From an uncultured Flavobacteriales bacterium (GTDB taxonomy: Bacteria > Bacteroidota > Bacteroidia > Flavobacteriales_E > Vicingaceae), in assembly GCA_905479325.1 (NCBI GenBank), contig CAJQLW010000011.1, positions 1-64,000 on the forward strand: a DNA stretch of 64,000 nucleotides. The letters are read 5' to 3'. Each line of letters opens with the position of its first letter. The first letter of the stretch is position 1. A program made the position numbers and the translations under genes. A model generated the notes under the pieces. It did not search any database. It was given only the letters and a program-made list of their open reading frames with translations, and was not told where the DNA came from. Positions 16,938 to 26,393 of the stretch are shown in pieces.

Positions 16938-18140
16938 TTAGTGTTTTATCAGCTTTTTTGTTGAACTGAATTCCCCGTTTGTAATTCTTACAAAATATAC
17001 TCCGTTAGCAGCGGTTTCCATGTTTATGAGTAAACCACTTTGGTTGGTTTTTGTTTCCACTGCTACCAATTTGCCAGCCATGTTGTACACTTCAATTTCA
17101 AAGCGGTTCAAGCCTCCAACATTTGTTAGTTCTATTTGAAATAGTCCATGATTTGGATTGGGGTAAAGAAGTGTTTTACTGAATAAGTTTTGTTCAGAAA
17201 TAGAAGTAAGGTTAAGCAAGTCGCCAAATTGCAAGGAGTCTCTCTGTGTATACAAGGCCATTCTCATTCTATTTTTTTGCCCAAGCGTAAAGTTGCCCAT
17301 GCAGTCATCGTCTACGTATTGTAAAAAATTACTCAGTTGATCTACCGATCCACAGCTCGTTCTTGTTGCACAATTGTACTCTTCATCTGCTTGGTTGGGC
17401 GTATCGGCAATTCCATCATCCGTGTTGCAGCTTGGGTTGTTATCGTTTCCCCACAGGTGCAATAAGTCAAAATAATGACCAATTTCGTGCGTAGTTGTTC
17501 GCCCCAAATTCCAAGGGGCTTGAATGCTTCCAACCGTTCCAAAATAGTTGTGTCCAATTACAACACCATCTTCAGCTGGGCTTATGTTAGGAGCATTTGG
17601 AGGGTAGGCAAAACCTAAAATAAAATCACCAACATCGCATACCCAAATGTTTAAATAACGCTCAGGGTTCCAGGCGGGTCTCAATGTGGCATATTGATTT
17701 GAGTTAGCACAAATATTATCAATGGTGGTTGCTGTTCTAGTAATACCGGTTGAAGTATTTCCACTAGGGTCTCTGGTAGCCAAAACAAATTCGAATTTAA
17801 CATCTGCAATGCTCCAGCCAGTTGCATTAGTTGTGTCAGCATTTTTTTTTCGAAAATCTTTATTGAGTACGGCAATTTGAGAGTTGATTTGAGCGGTGGA
17901 AATGTTTTCTGCCGCAAGCCTATGAATAACGTGAACTACTACAGGTATCCGAATAACAGTATCTGTTTTCTGAAGGCGAACGTTTTTGTAAGCCAGTTGC
18001 TTGTTTTTTTGATAGGTGTTAAAATCTGGGTGCTGCGAAATTTGCTGCTGTACTTGGTCAAAACCACATGTTCTTTTTGCTTGAGCAAGAACGATACTTC
18101 CTGCTGCAAGTAAGAAGTAAAGAAGGCTAATTTTTTTCAT
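16938..18140 (-). CDS. M43-family (pappalysin-like) zinc metalloprotease, T9SS-secreted
   Basis: This is a 400-residue secreted protease. The signal peptide covers 1-19 (cleavage after VLAQ). The catalytic zinc motif HEIGHYFDLLH gives His218, Glu219, His222 and His228, the HExxHxxxxxH form of the M43 family. A C-terminal T9SS type A sorting domain starts near residue 325 (LLYPNPNHGLFQIEL) and ends VRITNGEFSSTKKLIKH. It is exported across the outer membrane and either attached or released to degrade extracellular protein. The frame is intact, unlike three other secreted-protein genes in the window. Confidence 0.93.
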   Translation of the reverse strand: MKKISLLYFLLAAGSIVLAQAKRTCGFDQVQQQISQHPDFNTYQKNKQLAYKNVRLQKTDTVIRIPVVVHVIHRLAAENISTAQINSQIAVLNKDFRKKNADTTNATGWSIADVKFEFVLATRDPSGNTSTGITRTATTIDNICANSNQYATLRPAWNPERYLNIWVCDVGDFILGFAYPPNAPNISPAEDGVVIGHNYFGTVGSIQAPWNLGRTTTHEIGHYFDLLHLWGNDNNPSCNTDDGIADTPNQADEEYNCATRTSCGSVDQLSNFLQYVDDDCMGNFTLGQKNRMRMALYTQRDSLQFGDLLNLTSISEQNLFSKTLLYPNPNHGLFQIELTNVGGLNRFEIEVYNMAGKLVAVETKTNQSGLLINMETAANGVYFVRITNGEFSSTKKLIKH

Positions 18141-18238
18141 TTTTCAAATATCATTAAATCGAGGCAACTATTTGTGCTTTAATCGCGTCTATTATGTGTA
18201 AGACTTTTGTGGTAGATATCTTACACCTATTCCCATTT

Positions 18239-18267
18239 AAGAGGAGCTGTTCGCAGTTCCTCTTTTT
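18239..18267 (+). terminator. Strong stem-loop at the end of the AddB-like gene
   Basis: AAGAGGAGCTG (18239-18249), loop TTCG, then CAGTTCCTCTT (18254-18264) makes an 11-bp stem with one G-T pair. The T-run follows on the plus strand, although the adjacent gene is read on the minus strand and stops at 18266-18268. On the minus strand there is no U tract. It may act as an RNA 3' end stabiliser for the minus transcript, or terminate antisense transcription. Confidence 0.55.
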
Positions 18268-20992
18268 AGTTGCAAAAACTGCAGTATTTACTTTCACTGT
18301 TGTGGAGCAGTTCTGTTTTGTCTACTAGTAAGTTATGTGCAACAATTTGAAGTAAACTTTCAAAATCTTCCCGCCAATCTTTTTTATCCAATTGCAAATA
18401 ACCACTCGAAATGTTTTTCAACGAAAGTATTCCTGAGTCAACTTCTTGCCCGGTATTTTTCCAATACATGTATTTGTACAACATCAATTGCACCGACTTT
18501 GGACTTTTGTTTTCCAATAATTGCTCTAGTTTTTTATTTCTTACATCTTCAACTTTCGTACCTCCGGTTTTATAATCAATTATTCGAATGTTCCCGTCGA
18601 ATTCATCAATGCGGTCAATCTTTCCAAACAAGTTAAAAGCAACATCCAACTTATCGTTAATCTTTAAGTTCACATGGCAGCTGTGGTCTTGCTCCAATTC
18701 TTTAATCACCAATTTGTGTCCTTTTTTTACATCGGCTAGGTCGTGTTCAATTTGGTACTCAATAAATTTTTTAGCCACCTCAAAAGTTAACTTATGATTG
18801 CCAGTAACAGCAACTGTATTCAGCTGTATTTTGTATTGAGCAGTAAGGGCGTCCTTACTTTTCTTCTTCATGTTGGCAAGCAATTCTTTGTTCAATTCCA
18901 TTCCAACAAAGGGCAGGTAAAGTTCTTTTAGGCTTTCGTGTACCAAATTTCCTAGGGTGCTGTCCTCAATTTTTTCTTGAAAAACTTCCTCTTCTTTCAA
19001 GCCGATGACATAACGGTAATAAAAGCTAAGCGGGCAAGCCAAATAAAGGTTCAAAGCGGAAGCTGAAAGCCTGTTTTCAAGTTTGTATTTCAATTTTTCG
19101 CGAATGGCAGCGTCAAGCGGAATGCTAATCGGTTCAACCAGTTGCGCAAGGGGTTTTGGCGAAATACTTACTTCTCGAATGGTGGAATATGGATTTTTAC
19201 GGCCAAATTCGTGCAACAATTGTTCTATAAATCTACTTCTTTCGCCACCTTCTAATTGATCTACTTTGCTGTTATACAATATGGCAATGTTTTTAGCGCG
19301 TTGCAACAATCGGTAAAAGTGATAAGCAAAAATGGCATCTTTTTCTTGGTAGGAGGGCAGTCCAAACTTTTGCTTTATGTCAAACGGTATAAATGAATTT
19401 TGCGATTTCCCCGAAGGAAGAGTTCCTTCATTCACACTGCTAATGATCACGTTTTCGAAATCGAGGGTTCTGCTCTCTAAAACTCCCATAATTTGCAAAC
19501 CTCCCAAGGGTTCACCTACAAAAGAAACACTCTGCTGGCTTACAATTTGCTTAAATATTTCAATTAAATTTTCTACAGATGTCAGTTCTTTTTCCTCTTG
19601 ACATAATCGCTCCAAGCGATTGAAACTTTTTTCAAGTTCAGCCAAACACTCTAAGTTCAACGGATCTAAACTCGTTTTTGCAGCAAGCCGTAGTGCTTGA
19701 ATTAGTTGTAACACCGACTGCGCTAAAGGAAGTGCTTGCTTGTTGTTAATACTAACTGCTTCAATACCCAAAGCTTGATTGAATGCATCAAATGCGGTAA
19801 AAGGAACTAAAATACTTTGCTCTTTTTTCATCCATTGCAGGATGTTGTTAATTTCAAGTTTTACAGGCTCCGAGAAGTGCTGTTGAATGTTGTGCTGTAA
19901 AAAAGCAGTAACATCTTTGTGGTACAGGCTCTTCTTTTCTTCCGTCGAATTAAATCGCACATACAAATCTAAAAAGCTTTCTAGCCAACTGTAAATCGTT
20001 GCACTGGTCAACGGGTAACCCATGGTAACGTTGGTGGCGGTTATTCCCGTTGGTAGGCCTTCCAAGCAGGGAATAAGTAAACTTTCGTCTGAAAGCACAA
20101 CGGCCGTCTCTCTTTCTTTGTTGGCATCTATTAAATTACCAATGAGTTTGGCTTGCCCAATATTTCCCATTACGCCATAAATGGTAATGTTCTTAGCATC
20201 TTCTTGCAAGTGGTTGCTCACCCAGTTAAAAACTCCCTTGGTTCGTGCTTTGTGCTTTCTCAGAAAACTTCCCGCTTCTTGAAATTTGTCATCCAAATAA
20301 TATTGGTCGGCGTCCCAAATTACCTCCGCCGCCTGTTCTTCTGCATAGTAATCTAGAATTGTTTTTTCCGCTTCCGTTAGCGCGTTGAATCCTGCAAAAA
20401 TCAGGTGTTTAAACTTTTTCTCAGGCTCTTGTTTCCGAAGCAGATTTTCAGCTACAGTCCTAAAACCTAAACCTTGGTATGCGGCGCCTTCTGCCATCAA
20501 CTCTTCTCTAAATTTGAAATAGTACTCTCCCAATTTATTCCAAAACAGTAAGTATTTATGTTGAAATTCAGTTAACTCATTTGTTTCAACATTCCATGTT
20601 TCTAGCGCTTTTGCTTCCGTTAAAAAACCATATAACTCTTTCGCATCAACAAGGTATCGGTCTATCTCATTAAAATCTTGTAAAAGCGTACTACCCCAGC
20701 CTAAAAATTCTTCAAAAGGTTCCGCTACTGAACCCTCTATTTGTTTGTACACCTTATACAATTTAAAAACAAGGTCGGTAGGGTCAAGCGTGTTGTAATT
20801 GCCCAATTGCTGTATAAAGTCTTCTAAACTGAAAAACTGAGGCAGCCAACTTGCCTTATTTAATTCCTTTTTAAATTCTTCTTTTAAAAACACAATGGCT
20901 CTTCTGTTGGGTAAAACTAGCGTTAGGTCTCCTAGGTTATTGCCATGCTTTTCAATAGAATAACGTGCTATTTGAGTTAAAAATGATTGCAT
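18266..20992 (-). CDS. AddB-like PD-(D/E)XK nuclease/helicase-fold protein
   Basis: This 908-residue protein resembles the AddB/RexB subunit of double-strand-break repair enzymes as found in Bacteroidota: an inactive helicase-like N-terminal part (about 1-600, opening TLVLPNRRAIVFLKEEF) and a C-terminal PD-(D/E)XK nuclease domain with GKIDRID near 788 and IIDYKTGG at about 804-811. The end, CSFCN, keeps two cysteines of a possible iron-sulfur staple; the extra C-terminal cysteine common in relatives is not seen. It probably pairs with an AddA-type helicase-nuclease encoded elsewhere to process DNA ends for RecA. A stem-loop follows immediately. Confidence 0.85.
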   Translation of the reverse strand: MQSFLTQIARYSIEKHGNNLGDLTLVLPNRRAIVFLKEEFKKELNKASWLPQFFSLEDFIQQLGNYNTLDPTDLVFKLYKVYKQIEGSVAEPFEEFLGWGSTLLQDFNEIDRYLVDAKELYGFLTEAKALETWNVETNELTEFQHKYLLFWNKLGEYYFKFREELMAEGAAYQGLGFRTVAENLLRKQEPEKKFKHLIFAGFNALTEAEKTILDYYAEEQAAEVIWDADQYYLDDKFQEAGSFLRKHKARTKGVFNWVSNHLQEDAKNITIYGVMGNIGQAKLIGNLIDANKERETAVVLSDESLLIPCLEGLPTGITATNVTMGYPLTSATIYSWLESFLDLYVRFNSTEEKKSLYHKDVTAFLQHNIQQHFSEPVKLEINNILQWMKKEQSILVPFTAFDAFNQALGIEAVSINNKQALPLAQSVLQLIQALRLAAKTSLDPLNLECLAELEKSFNRLERLCQEEKELTSVENLIEIFKQIVSQQSVSFVGEPLGGLQIMGVLESRTLDFENVIISSVNEGTLPSGKSQNSFIPFDIKQKFGLPSYQEKDAIFAYHFYRLLQRAKNIAILYNSKVDQLEGGERSRFIEQLLHEFGRKNPYSTIREVSISPKPLAQLVEPISIPLDAAIREKLKYKLENRLSASALNLYLACPLSFYYRYVIGLKEEEVFQEKIEDSTLGNLVHESLKELYLPFVGMELNKELLANMKKKSKDALTAQYKIQLNTVAVTGNHKLTFEVAKKFIEYQIEHDLADVKKGHKLVIKELEQDHSCHVNLKINDKLDVAFNLFGKIDRIDEFDGNIRIIDYKTGGTKVEDVRNKKLEQLLENKSPKSVQLMLYKYMYWKNTGQEVDSGILSLKNISSGYLQLDKKDWREDFESLLQIVAHNLLVDKTELLHNSESKYCSFCN

Positions 20993-21083
20993 GTTGTAAA
21001 GGTAATTGATTCCTAGGTACCATTGCTAAATTGAGTGGTACAATTCTTGGTCTTTGGGTGCGTTAAATCTTTTTATGAATGAT

Positions 21084-21091
21084 TAACTTTG
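21084..21091 (+). promoter_or_regulatory. -7 box directly upstream of the MORN-repeat gene
   Basis: TAACTTTG fits the consensus TAnnTTTG. Using the spacing seen at the SRP RNA promoter, transcription would begin at 21096, the A of the ATG: a predicted leaderless message. A convincing -33 TTG is lacking. Confidence 0.45.
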
Positions 21092-21095
21092 CCTT

Positions 21096-21890
21096 ATGAA
21101 AATCCGTTTTTTTTCCGTTTTACTGATATTGTTCGCTTTTGTTGTTCAACCCCTAGTTGCTCAAGAACAAACTGAACTAAACCAAAAAAATAGCGAAGGG
21201 CAGAAAGTAGGGAAGTGGAAAGGCTACTACAACGACGGTTCTGTTCGCTACGTGGGGCAATTCAAAAACGATACTCCTTATGGAATTTTTTACCATTATT
21301 ATGGAGATGGGAAATTGCAAACTAAAATGGTTTATCGCACACCAGAAATTGTGTACACAACCATGTATTATTCTACCGGAGAGAAGCTTGCCGAAGGAAA
21401 GTACATCAACAAACAGAAAGACTCTACATGGCTAACCTATGGCGAGGCCAACAAAATTGTAGAAAAAGGAATGTATGTAATGGGTCAGAAACAGGGCGTT
21501 TGGAGAACGTATTTTCAAAATGGAGAAGTTTCTGCTGAAATGAATTACAAAGACGATTTAAAAGATGGCCCATATCGAATATTTTATGAAGATGGAAAAG
21601 TAAAGGATTCATCTAATTTTAAAGCAGGCAGAATGCATGGCCTAACCATAATTTACGACACCGAAGGTGGAAAAATTGTTGAAGGGAATTACAAACAAGG
21701 TAAAAGACATCAGGATTGGTTGTATTACGGAGAAGACAAAAAAGTAGAGAAAGTATTAAAATACGAAGAGGGAAAGCTGCTAAACCCAGAAGATTTAAAA
21801 ACGATTTTGAACGATTTAGACAAGTTTAGTGGCAATCGGAAAGATGTGTTGGAGTATGAAGACTTAAGAGGAACGATAAATTATGAGTAA
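21096..21890 (+). CDS. Secreted MORN-repeat (YwqK-like) protein
   Basis: This is a 264-residue exported protein with a signal peptide (1-22, ending VVQPLVAQ). Repeated motifs of the form G-x-W-x-x-Y-x-x-D/N-G span about 35-215, the MORN-like units of the YwqK family, with six or more copies (for example QKVGKWKGYYNDGSVRYVG and QKQGVWRTYFQNGEVSAE). The family is sometimes labelled as an antitoxin, but no toxin gene is next to it; in Bacteroidota such proteins are usually envelope-associated with unknown function. It overlaps mnmA by eight bases, so the two are co-expressed. Confidence 0.82.
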   Translation: MKIRFFSVLLILFAFVVQPLVAQEQTELNQKNSEGQKVGKWKGYYNDGSVRYVGQFKNDTPYGIFYHYYGDGKLQTKMVYRTPEIVYTTMYYSTGEKLAEGKYINKQKDSTWLTYGEANKIVEKGMYVMGQKQGVWRTYFQNGEVSAEMNYKDDLKDGPYRIFYEDGKVKDSSNFKAGRMHGLTIIYDTEGGKIVEGNYKQGKRHQDWLYYGEDKKVEKVLKYEEGKLLNPEDLKTILNDLDKFSGNRKDVLEYEDLRGTINYE

Positions 21891-22974
21891 GGGTAAAGTA
21901 CTCGTTGCAATGAGCGGCGGAATAGATAGTTCGGTTTGTGCCATGTTGTTGCACGAGGAAGGTTACGAGGTGATTGGGGTAACCATGAAAACGTGGGATT
22001 ATGCCTCGTCGGGTGGCAACAACAAAAAAACAACCGGATGTTGTAGTTTAGATGACATCAATGATGCTCGAATTCTTGCGGTGAATTATGGATTTCATCA
22101 CATGATTATTGATATTCGAGAAGAGTTTGGTGATTACATCATTGACAATTTTGTAAGCGAATACACGGAAGGTAGAACACCAAACCCTTGTGTGTTGTGT
22201 AACACCCATATAAAGTGGGATGCCTTGTTGCGCCGTGCAGACCAATTGGGATGTGAATTTATTGCTACTGGTCACTATGCCAACGTGCGAGAAGAAAATG
22301 GCAGGTACGTTATTTCAAAGGGAAGAGACGAAAACAAAGATCAGTCGTATGTGCTTTGGGGGCTTTCGCAGAAAGCGTTGGCAAGAACAAAGTTTCCACT
22401 TGGAAAGTTTACCAAACCTGAAATTCGGAAAATGGCCTTGGACAGAGGACATGAAGAATTAGCGAAAAAAAGCGAGAGCTATGAGATTTGCTTTGTTCCC
22501 GACAATGATTACCGAGGCTTTTTAAAACGAAAAGTGCCTGGTTTGGAAGAGCAAGTAAAAGGTGGAGACTTAATTGATATGCAAGGCAATGTGTTGGGAA
22601 AACACGAGGGCTATCCATTTTACACCATTGGCCAACGAAAAGGGCTGGGAATAGCTACAGGCGAGCCAATGTATGTAATTCGAATAAATCCTGAGGACAA
22701 TACGGTAGTTTTAGGTCAAAAAGAAGATTTGAAACGTAAAACAATGCGCGTTCGACGACCCAATTTTATAAAGTACGATAGTTTACCTACCGAGGAAGAA
22801 ATTCTGACGAAAGTACGCTACAAAGACCCCGGAATGATGAGCAGAGCAGTGGTGAACGAAGTTGGCGAAATAGAAGTAGATTTTTACGAAGATGTTAAAG
22901 GAATAGCACCAGGACAGTCGGCAGTATTTTATGAGGGAAAGGACTTACTGGGCGGAGGTTTTATAACGCGTTAA
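21883..22974 (+). CDS. mnmA: tRNA-specific 2-thiouridylase MnmA
   Basis: MnmA thiolates U34 of tRNA-Lys, -Glu and -Gln using ATP and a persulfide sulfur. The 363-residue protein has the PP-loop SGGIDSS at 11-17, catalytic Cys103 in NPCVLCN and the persulfide-bearing Cys203 in EICFVPD. An insert near 52-62 (TGCCSLDDINDAR) is typical of the Bacteroidota form. Length is normal. It overlaps the upstream MORN-repeat gene by eight bases and is followed two bases later by a lipoprotein gene, so it is in the middle of a three-gene operon. Confidence 0.96.
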   Translation: MSKGKVLVAMSGGIDSSVCAMLLHEEGYEVIGVTMKTWDYASSGGNNKKTTGCCSLDDINDARILAVNYGFHHMIIDIREEFGDYIIDNFVSEYTEGRTPNPCVLCNTHIKWDALLRRADQLGCEFIATGHYANVREENGRYVISKGRDENKDQSYVLWGLSQKALARTKFPLGKFTKPEIRKMALDRGHEELAKKSESYEICFVPDNDYRGFLKRKVPGLEEQVKGGDLIDMQGNVLGKHEGYPFYTIGQRKGLGIATGEPMYVIRINPEDNTVVLGQKEDLKRKTMRVRRPNFIKYDSLPTEEEILTKVRYKDPGMMSRAVVNEVGEIEVDFYEDVKGIAPGQSAVFYEGKDLLGGGFITR

Positions 22975-22976
22975 AC

Positions 22977-23633
22977 ATGAAAAAAGCCATCTACATGCTC
23001 GCAGTGGTTTCTTTGCTTTTCGCTTGTAGCGAAGAAGATGGAGATTCTCCTGTTTTTCCTTTTACAGGAAAAGAATACGCGAGTTTGGTGGTTGGACAAG
23101 AGTCCATTTATCAAATTGACAGCACCTTGTATGATGAATTCAGCGGATTGGTAAAGCAGGTTAGCCTTCAGCGAAGAGAATACGTGTTGAGAACTGAATT
23201 GGACGCTGCAAATAGAGAAACGTTTATTGTAGAAATTTATACTCGTTCTGCAGATACCTTGCCTTGGCGATTTAACCGCGTAACCAAAAGAGTGGTAACA
23301 GAATTTAGGTACGAGGTGTTGGATCAGAATGTACTTTCTGTACCCTTGGTTTTTCCAATAGCAGTTGATAAAAGTTGGGATTCGAATACTTTAAATGCTA
23401 GCATTCCAAAGGAGTATAGCTACACAAGCGTAAATGAGCCATTTGTTGATGGAGCCCTTTCATACGATTCAACGGTAACGGTATTGCAATTCGAAGAGGA
23501 GAATTTAATTGAACAACTATTTGAAGAAGAAATTTATGCTACCCAAATCGGGCTAGTTTACAGAGAACACAAAGAAATAGAGACGGAACTTAACGGAGAC
23601 ATTCGCTCAGGTTTTGAAAGTATTCAACGTTGA
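22977..23633 (+). CDS. Hypothetical lipoprotein
   Basis: The 218-residue protein has a lipoprotein signal with lipobox LFAC, lipidated Cys17, and a following acidic stretch (SEEDGD). The remainder is beta-rich with repeated short Tyr/Val segments and no family I recognise. It lies two bases after mnmA, so is probably co-transcribed and coupled, but nothing ties it to tRNA modification. Likely periplasmic or outer-membrane anchored. The final GFESIQR end is intact. Confidence 0.8.
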   Translation: MKKAIYMLAVVSLLFACSEEDGDSPVFPFTGKEYASLVVGQESIYQIDSTLYDEFSGLVKQVSLQRREYVLRTELDAANRETFIVEIYTRSADTLPWRFNRVTKRVVTEFRYEVLDQNVLSVPLVFPIAVDKSWDSNTLNASIPKEYSYTSVNEPFVDGALSYDSTVTVLQFEEENLIEQLFEEEIYATQIGLVYREHKEIETELNGDIRSGFESIQR

Positions 23634-23774
23634 TTTCATTTAAAAGGTAAATCCGAAATTGTGAGATGAACCACGATTTCTTTGCATTAGGAGTAGAATT
23701 ACAATAAAAGACAAGGAAAGCGTTCGCGTTACCCTAAAGTGTTCTATTCTTGAATCCTAAATAAACATAGACCT

Positions 23775-24818
23775 ATGAAAAATATTACATTAATTCTATT
23801 TGTAATTGCTAATCAGTTTTGTGTTGCTCAATCTGAATACAATTACCAAGGAAGTACTTACATGTTCTCTAGTCAAGATTATTTGCTTTACTTAATACCT
23901 GCTGTGAAGAATAAAACGGTTGAAATAACAACTACAAGGAACAAACGCAAAAAGGTATATCACTACGAAAAGACCTTCAACGAATTTGGAAAAGTAACGG
24001 AAGAAGTAAAAATTAAAGAAGGTGAAAGAATACTGACCAAACAAAATACTTTTGATGCTAAAGGAAATATAATACAAGCCAAGAAGTATAAAAAAGGACG
24101 CTTGGAAGAAGAGTCTACAATTACAAGAGATGAGGAAGGAAGGCAGACGGCTTTTCAAAATACAAATGGAAAAGGCAAGATCAAATCGAAAAGTGCTTGG
24201 GAATACATGCCCAATTTAAAATGCCTTAAAAGTTCAACGCTTTATAAAAAGAATGGAACTGAAGTTAAAAGACAGTGGAAGTATGAATATTATGGCGATT
24301 GCGAAAAAAAGCAGTCGGTACTATCTGACGGAAAAGGAAAAATTCTAAAAACATGGACTTATGATTGTAAAAAAGAAGGAGAGGAGCTAACCAAGAAAAA
24401 GGATGTAAACCAAATTTGCAAGTGGGAGGAAACCGACTAGAACTTCTTAATAAGGGTTCAACAAAATTTTGATGAGAAGGGTAAATTGGTAAAAATGGTT
24501 GCTAAATACAGAGCTTCAGACACATCTTTAGTTTCTTATAAAAGATACAATTCTAAAAATGAGTTAACTTCTGAAAGCACGTACAACCCAGATACAAAGA
24601 AAAACTTGAGCTACACCTCATACAAAAATGGCAAAGTGAGGTATGCTACCACTTATGAATACGACGGCGAACGAGTAAGATCTTACATGTGGGAGCAGAA
24701 TGGCAAAATGCAGGCGAAAAGCGAATACATTTATAACGACAATTACGAATTGGTGGAACTGAAGTCGTACAACAGAAAGATGGAGTTGAATAGCACAACT
24801 ATTTTAGCCTATAACTAG
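23775..24818 (+). pseudogene. Secreted YD-repeat-like protein with in-frame TAG
   Basis: One 348-codon frame runs from ATG 23775 to TAG 24816-24818, interrupted only by TAG at 24438-24440 (codon 222). Reading frame and repeat character continue across it: before, units such as FDAKGNIIQAKKYKKG; after, FDEKGKLVKMVAKY. A signal peptide (1-18, ending CVAQ) and repeated Tyr-rich units with D/N-G turns suggest an exported beta-repeat protein. A single AAG or CAG to TAG change would explain the stop. Without readthrough the product loses its last third. The second half has an internal ATG at 24495 but no signal peptide. Confidence 0.7.
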
Positions 24819-24861
24819 TAACCAACTGACATTTATCATCAAATTCGTTACTCATACATTC

Positions 24862-24869
24862 TAAATTTG
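24862..24869 (+). promoter_or_regulatory. Candidate -7 box for pdxH
   Basis: TAAATTTG fits TAnnTTTG; the start would be near 24874 with a leader of about 64 bases. No TTG lies at the -33 distance. Confidence 0.3.
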
Positions 24870-24937
24870 CAAAACTATAAGGCAATTTGTTTTGTTATAA
24901 AAATTGAACGTTAATCGGAATAAAACAGAAAAACGAA

Positions 24938-25585
24938 ATGGAAGATATACGGAAAGAGATGCGAGATTTAAGAAGGGATTTTGATTACGGAACCTTAGAT
25001 GTTAAGGATGTGCCAGAAAATCCGTTCGAGTTGTTGAAATCGTGGTTAGACGATGCCGTTAAAATGAAAATTAAAGATGCCAATGCTTTTGTATTGTCTA
25101 CCGCTGTAAATGGTCAACCAGATGCTCGAGTGGTTTTGATTAGAGACATTACGGAGAAAGGAATTCACTTTTACACGAATTATGGCAGTAAAAAATCGAA
25201 GGAGTTGGCTGCCAATCCAAAAGCGTCAGTGAATATTTTTTGGCCCGATTTAGACCGTCAAATTAGAATGACGGTTGAGGTAAAAAAGTTACCTGAATCA
25301 CTTTCAGATGATTATTTTGCAACGAGACCACGAATGAGTCAAATTGGTGCATGGGCATCAGCTCAAAGCGAGGAGCTCGAATCGAGAGAGAAATTAGAAG
25401 AAAACTTAGCAGCATTAGAGAAGCAATTTGAGGGGAAGGAAGTAACAAGACCGGAATTTTGGGGAGGTTTTGAATTAACTCCAAGTTATTTTGAGTTTTG
25501 GCAAGGCAGGCCAAGCCGTCTGCACGACCGTGTAATTTATGAAGGCAATGGAAGTGCTTGGACTACAAAGAGGTTATATCCTTAA
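24938..25585 (+). CDS. pdxH: Pyridoxamine/pyridoxine 5'-phosphate oxidase
   Basis: PdxH oxidises pyridoxamine or pyridoxine phosphate to pyridoxal 5'-phosphate with FMN. The 215-residue length is typical. Conserved parts include the FMN-binding ARVVLIRDITEKGIHFYTNYGSKKSKEL (about 63-90), the RPRMSQIGAWASAQSE segment and the C-terminal FWQGRPSRLHDRVIYE...W...RLYP signature. It is monocistronic by position, overlapping four bases of the convergent membrane-protein operon. Cytoplasmic vitamin B6 salvage enzyme. Confidence 0.96.
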   Translation: MEDIRKEMRDLRRDFDYGTLDVKDVPENPFELLKSWLDDAVKMKIKDANAFVLSTAVNGQPDARVVLIRDITEKGIHFYTNYGSKKSKELAANPKASVNIFWPDLDRQIRMTVEVKKLPESLSDDYFATRPRMSQIGAWASAQSEELESREKLEENLAALEKQFEGKEVTRPEFWGGFELTPSYFEFWQGRPSRLHDRVIYEGNGSAWTTKRLYP

Positions 25586-25992
25586 TAGAAAAAATCAATT
25601 AATGAGAATAAGAAAAGAATCGTCCACAAGGCGGTTCTTTTTTTGTTGATGTGAACCAATTTTTTACACGTTTCTTCAACGTCCACAGCTTGGTCTATTT
25701 TTTGGTGAAGTGGCACAGCTTCGAAAAATGTAAGTAGCCAAAGGGCAGCGCACAGCAGGGCTGAACTTAAACTAAACAAGCTAAAATTACTCCAGTTTTG
25801 ATAGGCAATAAGTCCGGTTTGTGCAAACATTAAAGGTGCAACAATAAGTGTAATTTTTCCCGTATAAATTGAATGCCACTTGGCTAAATCAGTTTGTTGA
25901 TAGAATAAAAAACTTGGATAAACAATGAGTTGCACCATCCAAATTAAAACAACGAGGCCAAAATCTACAATAACCCTAAAAAGTTCAATCAT
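25582..25992 (-). CDS. Small integral membrane protein
   Basis: This 136-residue protein has four predicted hydrophobic helices (about 5-25, 44-62, 72-92 and 114-134). There are no enzyme motifs; a conserved-looking YPSFLFYQQTDLAKWHSIYTGKI segment follows helix 1. It resembles an uncharacterised Bacteroidota membrane family but I cannot name it. It is the last of three overlapping minus-strand membrane-protein genes (ATGA overlap with the DoxX-like gene) and overlaps pdxH at its 3' end. Confidence 0.75.
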   Translation of the reverse strand: MIELFRVIVDFGLVVLIWMVQLIVYPSFLFYQQTDLAKWHSIYTGKITLIVAPLMFAQTGLIAYQNWSNFSLFSLSSALLCAALWLLTFFEAVPLHQKIDQAVDVEETCKKLVHINKKRTALWTILFLFSLIDFFY

Positions 25993-26393
25993 GATAATTT
26001 GTAGTTTCTAAATGCAAACGCCCAGTACATTAACAAGGGGTGAATAACAATTAATCGAACCCAAGCTAACCAAGGATCAAAGCAAATGGATTCTGAAATG
26101 CAACTTCCCATTTCAATGAAATAAATATGAGACGGTAAGAAGGCAAAAAGCATAGCTACTATTCCATAACAAGCCAATTTTCGAGTAGCGCTAAAAAGTA
26201 GGCCCAAGGCTAAAACAACTTCCGCAACTCCGCTTAAAAGGTTGAGCTCTTCAATGTAAACTAAATAAGGAGGAATGAGTGGCCAATAAATTTCAGGCAT
26301 TACAAAATGATTGAGACCACCGGAGAAATAAGCGCTAAAAAGTAAAAAGAAAAATATCTTCTTAATCAGTGAGTTTCCAATTTGTAGTTTCAT
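25989..26393 (-). CDS. DoxX-like membrane protein
   Basis: This 134-residue protein has four hydrophobic helices (about 10-28, 45-65, 73-92 and 108-125) and a DoxX-type pattern: FSGGLNHFVMPEIYWPLIPPYLVY, then LLSGVAEVVLALGLL. The DoxX family is widespread and mostly uncharacterised, with links to thiosulfate or quinone-related redox functions in a few members. Middle gene of a three-gene operon, overlapping both neighbours (32 and 4 bases). The specific role is unknown. Confidence 0.78.
   Translation of the reverse strand: MKLQIGNSLIKKIFFFLLFSAYFSGGLNHFVMPEIYWPLIPPYLVYIEELNLLSGVAEVVLALGLLFSATRKLACYGIVAMLFAFLPSHIYFIEMGSCISESICFDPWLAWVRLIVIHPLLMYWAFAFRNYKLS

Noticed and set aside
21096-21890. 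YwqK-like protein as part of a toxin-antitoxin pair
   Set aside because: The neighbours are an addB-type nuclease and mnmA; no small toxin gene is adjacent, and the protein has a secretion signal.
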